A stretch of DNA of 64,000 nucleotides, taken from Xiphophorus maculatus. Its lineage: Eukaryota; Chordata; Actinopteri; Cyprinodontiformes; Poeciliidae. The stretch lies in assembly GCF_002775205.1 (NCBI RefSeq), contig NC_036450.1, forward strand, positions 10,024,979-10,088,978. The letters are read 5' to 3'. Shown one piece after another: positions 61,801 to 64,000 of this stretch. The position numbers and the translations under genes are program-made. The notes beneath the pieces are model-generated. The model saw only the letters and a program-made list of their open reading frames with translations, was not told the origin of the DNA and made no database searches. The first letter of the stretch is position 1. Each line of letters starts with the position of its first letter.

Positions 61801-62390
61801 TTGGTTATTATCATCTCTGTTCCAATGGTGTGAAAAGACTTCCATAGCTCTGAGTCCTCAAGGGTCACCCGGATGCAGCCCTGCTGGTAAGAGTTAGCGC
61901 CTGATGAAGACAGTGGCATGCCAGGATTCAGTCTTGGATCTGCTGGAGAATTGGTAAGAACTGCAGAAATAAATTGACAAGAAAAGTGAAAATGTTCATG
62001 CAAAAGTTTATTAGCTACATTTATCATCCAAATGTCTTAATTGCAGTGCAGAAAATTTTGTGTAATGTGCAAAATATCTTGCAAAGTCTGTTAAGCTGGC
62101 ATTTGTCTAGACTGTTTGTGCTTAAATCCTGATAAGTTTCTATAAAATTTTGATCAGCTTAGTAAGACATTAAAATAATTTTGTACACTTAAGCAACTTT
62201 TGTGGGATAAAATGTAATAAATAAAGAGTTAATTAAACAAATACTTTAAAACCAAATATATAACAACATCAATATTTGTTGAAATACATAGGGTCAGTGT
62301 CAGAGAGCATGCTTAAAATGCATATTCATCCTTTCAAAAATCAATCTTACCAGGGACGTTTGGAATGTTACTGCATCGCGCTGTTATCAT
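58853..62390 (-). CDS. T-box transcription factor, Tbx6/Tbx16 group (Tbx6L/Tbx16-like), nine coding exons
   Basis: Minus-strand exons in order: 62390-62351, 61960-61792, 61673-61571, 60979-60815, 60717-60571, 59908-59832, 59690-59617, 59423-59210, 59054-58853, all with GT-AG introns and compatible phases, giving about 396 aa. The T-box spans about residues 43-233: '[20 protein letters not shown]', 'ITKHGRRMFPQC', '[12 protein letters not shown]', '[20 protein letters not shown]', '[20 protein letters not shown]' and '[11 protein letters not shown]'. The tail is Ser/Pro/Gln/Tyr-rich and ends 'YPLFSYSCW', suiting a transactivation region. Such factors pattern paraxial and ventral mesoderm in fish; a nuclear DNA-binding role is certain from the domain, the exact orthologue is not. 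The start (ATG 62390-62388) is the first ATG after an in-frame stop upstream and gives an N-terminus of only about 42 aa. The first exon is the least certain part. Confidence 0.9.
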
Positions 62391-62630
62391 CACCAACCAA
62401 ACCACAGGGGAACCACTGCTTTCAAATATTTGAACAGAGATGGGATACTTCAGGGACTTCCATCCTGGAGAGGTCTGGGAAAGGTTAAACTGGATTGGTC
62501 ATCACGGAATAGGTGTGGTCTAACCCGCCTGGAGGGAGAACAGAAAATCAGGGAGAGGGACAGAGGAGGCAGTTGGGAAAATTACTTGTTCTGTGCAAAT
62601 TCAAACACAATGTACAGTACGGATTTTTAA
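62391..62630 (-). promoter_or_regulatory. Putative promoter/leader of the T-box gene
   Basis: On the minus strand a CCAAT box (ATTGG at 62494-62498) lies about 105 nt upstream of the proposed start codon. A T-box half-site AGGTGTG (plus strand 62511-62517) lies close by, which could allow T-box auto- or cross-regulation. A pyrimidine-rich block follows upstream. Beyond about 62630 the sequence is a Tc1 remnant. Confidence 0.35.
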
Positions 62631-63370
62631 TAGAAATACAGCTGGTGCCTCAGAGGTTTGTTAGTGAATATTGGTGAACAAACGTCATCGAGAAGACCAA
62701 GAAACACTGTGGACATGTCAAGGATAAAGCCGTGGAGAGATTGTAAGCAGAATTAAGTTATATACAAAAACATCCAGTTGACTCTTGGTAACTCTGTAGG
62801 GATGAGTAGTAGTGGAAAACAAACATTACTTAAGGCTTTGTTCTTCAAGCAAATCTAATGTATGGAGGAACACATTATTCTGAGCACCCTATTCATCACT
62901 GTAAAACAAGGTGGCGGTAGAATCATTCTGGGGGATGTTTTTCCATCAACTTGTCAGCATAAAAATGGAGAAATGGATGAAGGGCAATCCTGAAATAAAA
63001 CCTGTTCAAGATTTGAAAAGTCCTGAGATCAGAGTGGACGATCCCCTCCAGATCTATAAGGAAATCATTTAGATCAGAGGACATTCTGAGAATTCTCTTC
63101 AGTAATCTTTCATTTGAAATGGTGCTGTTTTCTGAAAGCATAAATGACAAAAATGGAATAAACAGTTATTTTATAAAATAGTAAGTCAAAGAGGCTGAAT
63201 GCAAATGTCTGCTGCACTTTGAAAAATTTTATTTGTGGAAAATATCTAAAACTATTTGTGTTGATCCATGACATGGAACCCAATGGCATCTAATGGAGTC
63301 TGTTGATTCTAATGTGACAAAAAGTGAAAAAGATCAAGGCATCGGGAAACTGGAATATTGTAATGTATGA
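62630..63370 (+). mobile_element. Tc1 remnant (family A) upstream of the T-box gene
   Basis: Sense pieces in order: 'gcctcagaggtttgttagtg', 'gtgaacaaacgtcatcgaga', 'tcaaggataaagccgtggag', 'aaggtggcggtagaatcatt', 'gatttgaaaagtcctgagat' and a terminal arm 'ggctgaatgcaaatgtctgc'. Large parts of the transposase are deleted and no frame is open. Confidence 0.75.
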
Positions 63371-63392
63371 TTAAATAAAACTGACATTTCTT

Positions 63393-63457
63393 TCAAAGTG
63401 CCTTGAGATAACATGTTGTGAACTGGAGCTTTATAAATAAACTGAACCAAACTGAAT
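63393..63457. repeat. LINE/SINE 3' tail fragment
   Basis: 'aaagtgccttgagataacat' followed by 'ggagctttataaataaactg' and a run of 'aaccaaactgaat' type units. This is the familiar 3' end of fish L2-type elements and their SINEs. Confidence 0.6.
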
Positions 63458-63869
63458 ACTCTTGTAAGGAGCTTTATTATTTGCAATGCTGAGAATGCAA
63501 AGACTTGAAGTGATCTGAATTTTAAACTTTCTGAGGAACAGGAAGGCCTCTTCCCTGCTGCTTTGAATGTGTATTGGGTGCAGGATGTGGCTGAGGTAAC
63601 AGAGGTAGCTGAAGTTTTAGGTCTGGCCTTGACAGTGGCTAACTCTGCTTATCCCACCAAATGGCCTCACCACATCCATCCCCCATGTCTGCATCGTCCT
63701 ATCTTTCAAGTATCATGGGGGGAGAGCAGCCTCTCTTCTGCTTAAAAGCCAGTTCACAAGGTTGAGTGAGAAGAGGAAGGGAACAAAGGCAGGATTGTAT
63801 GAAAGAATGAGTTGATTTTTATGTTAAAATCTTTACAGTCCAATTTAAAATATTTTCTGAAAGACTCAC

Positions 63870-63985
63870 CTTGCTGTGGTGGCATAGGGGATAGCGCGAC
63901 CCACGTTTGGAGGCCTTGAGTCGTCGTTGCAGGTTCGATTCCCGGACCTGGCGATATTTGCCACATGTCTTCCCCCTTTCCTGTC
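63870..63985 (+). mobile_element. tRNA-derived SINE head
   Basis: Starts near 'ctgtggtggcataggggata' with an A-box-like segment, then 'gcgcgacccacgtttggagg', an intact B box GGTTCGATTCC near 63932, and 'ttgccacatgtcttccccct'. The body continues towards the window end. It is better preserved than the antisense copy at 53835-53955. Confidence 0.8.
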
Positions 63986-64000
63986 AGCCTACTTTCATTT

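Noticed and set aside
62923-63150. 75-codon minus-strand open frame
   Set aside because: It lies within the Tc1 remnant and is antisense to the decayed transposase.
63870-63985. Functional tRNA gene
   Set aside because: A and B box-like parts are present but the sequence does not fold as a complete tRNA and continues into a SINE body.

Overview
This window is nuclear DNA from a ray-finned fish, almost certainly a percomorph teleost. Four spliced protein-coding genes can be read with GT-AG introns. The introns and spacers are AT-rich and full of decayed Tc1/mariner DNA transposons and tRNA-derived SINEs of teleost type. The SINE with the 'GTGGCATAGGGGATAGCGCG' head hints at a cyprinodontiform-like percomorph, but the species cannot be fixed from sequence alone.

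Layout. 1-9.7 kb: no gene recognised, only transposon and LINE/SINE scraps. 9.7-29.2 kb (+): ulk1, the autophagy-initiating kinase, 27 coding exons and about 1,022 aa, with a CRE/NRF1-type promoter and two uORFs. 29.2-33.1 kb: ulk1 3' flank with one non-autonomous DNA transposon. 33.1-37.5 kb (+): a CCDC74-family coiled-coil gene, seven exons and 301 aa. 37.5-42.4 kb: gene-free spacer. 42.4-52.8 kb (+): crkl, the SH2-SH3-SH3 adaptor, three coding exons and 299 aa. 52.8-58.7 kb: repeat-rich spacer with a few unexplained exon-like segments. 58.8-62.4 kb (-): a T-box transcription factor of the Tbx6/Tbx16 group, nine coding exons and about 396 aa. 62.6-64.0 kb: a Tc1 remnant and a SINE.

The genes do not form a functional operon-like unit. 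ULK1 starts autophagy under mTORC1/AMPK control, CRKL links phosphotyrosine signalling to C3G/SOS-type partners, the T-box protein should act in paraxial/ventral mesoderm, and CCDC74 proteins are associated with cilia and microtubules. Their shared interest is linkage: human ULK1 (12q24) and CRKL (22q11) lie on different chromosomes, but here they are about 14 kb apart, with a T-box gene alongside. I found no previously undescribed biological system. The points most worth checking are the paired NAGNAG acceptors in ulk1, the uORFs, a 15-bp perfect hairpin in crkl intron 1, and the exon-like segments between crkl and the T-box gene.
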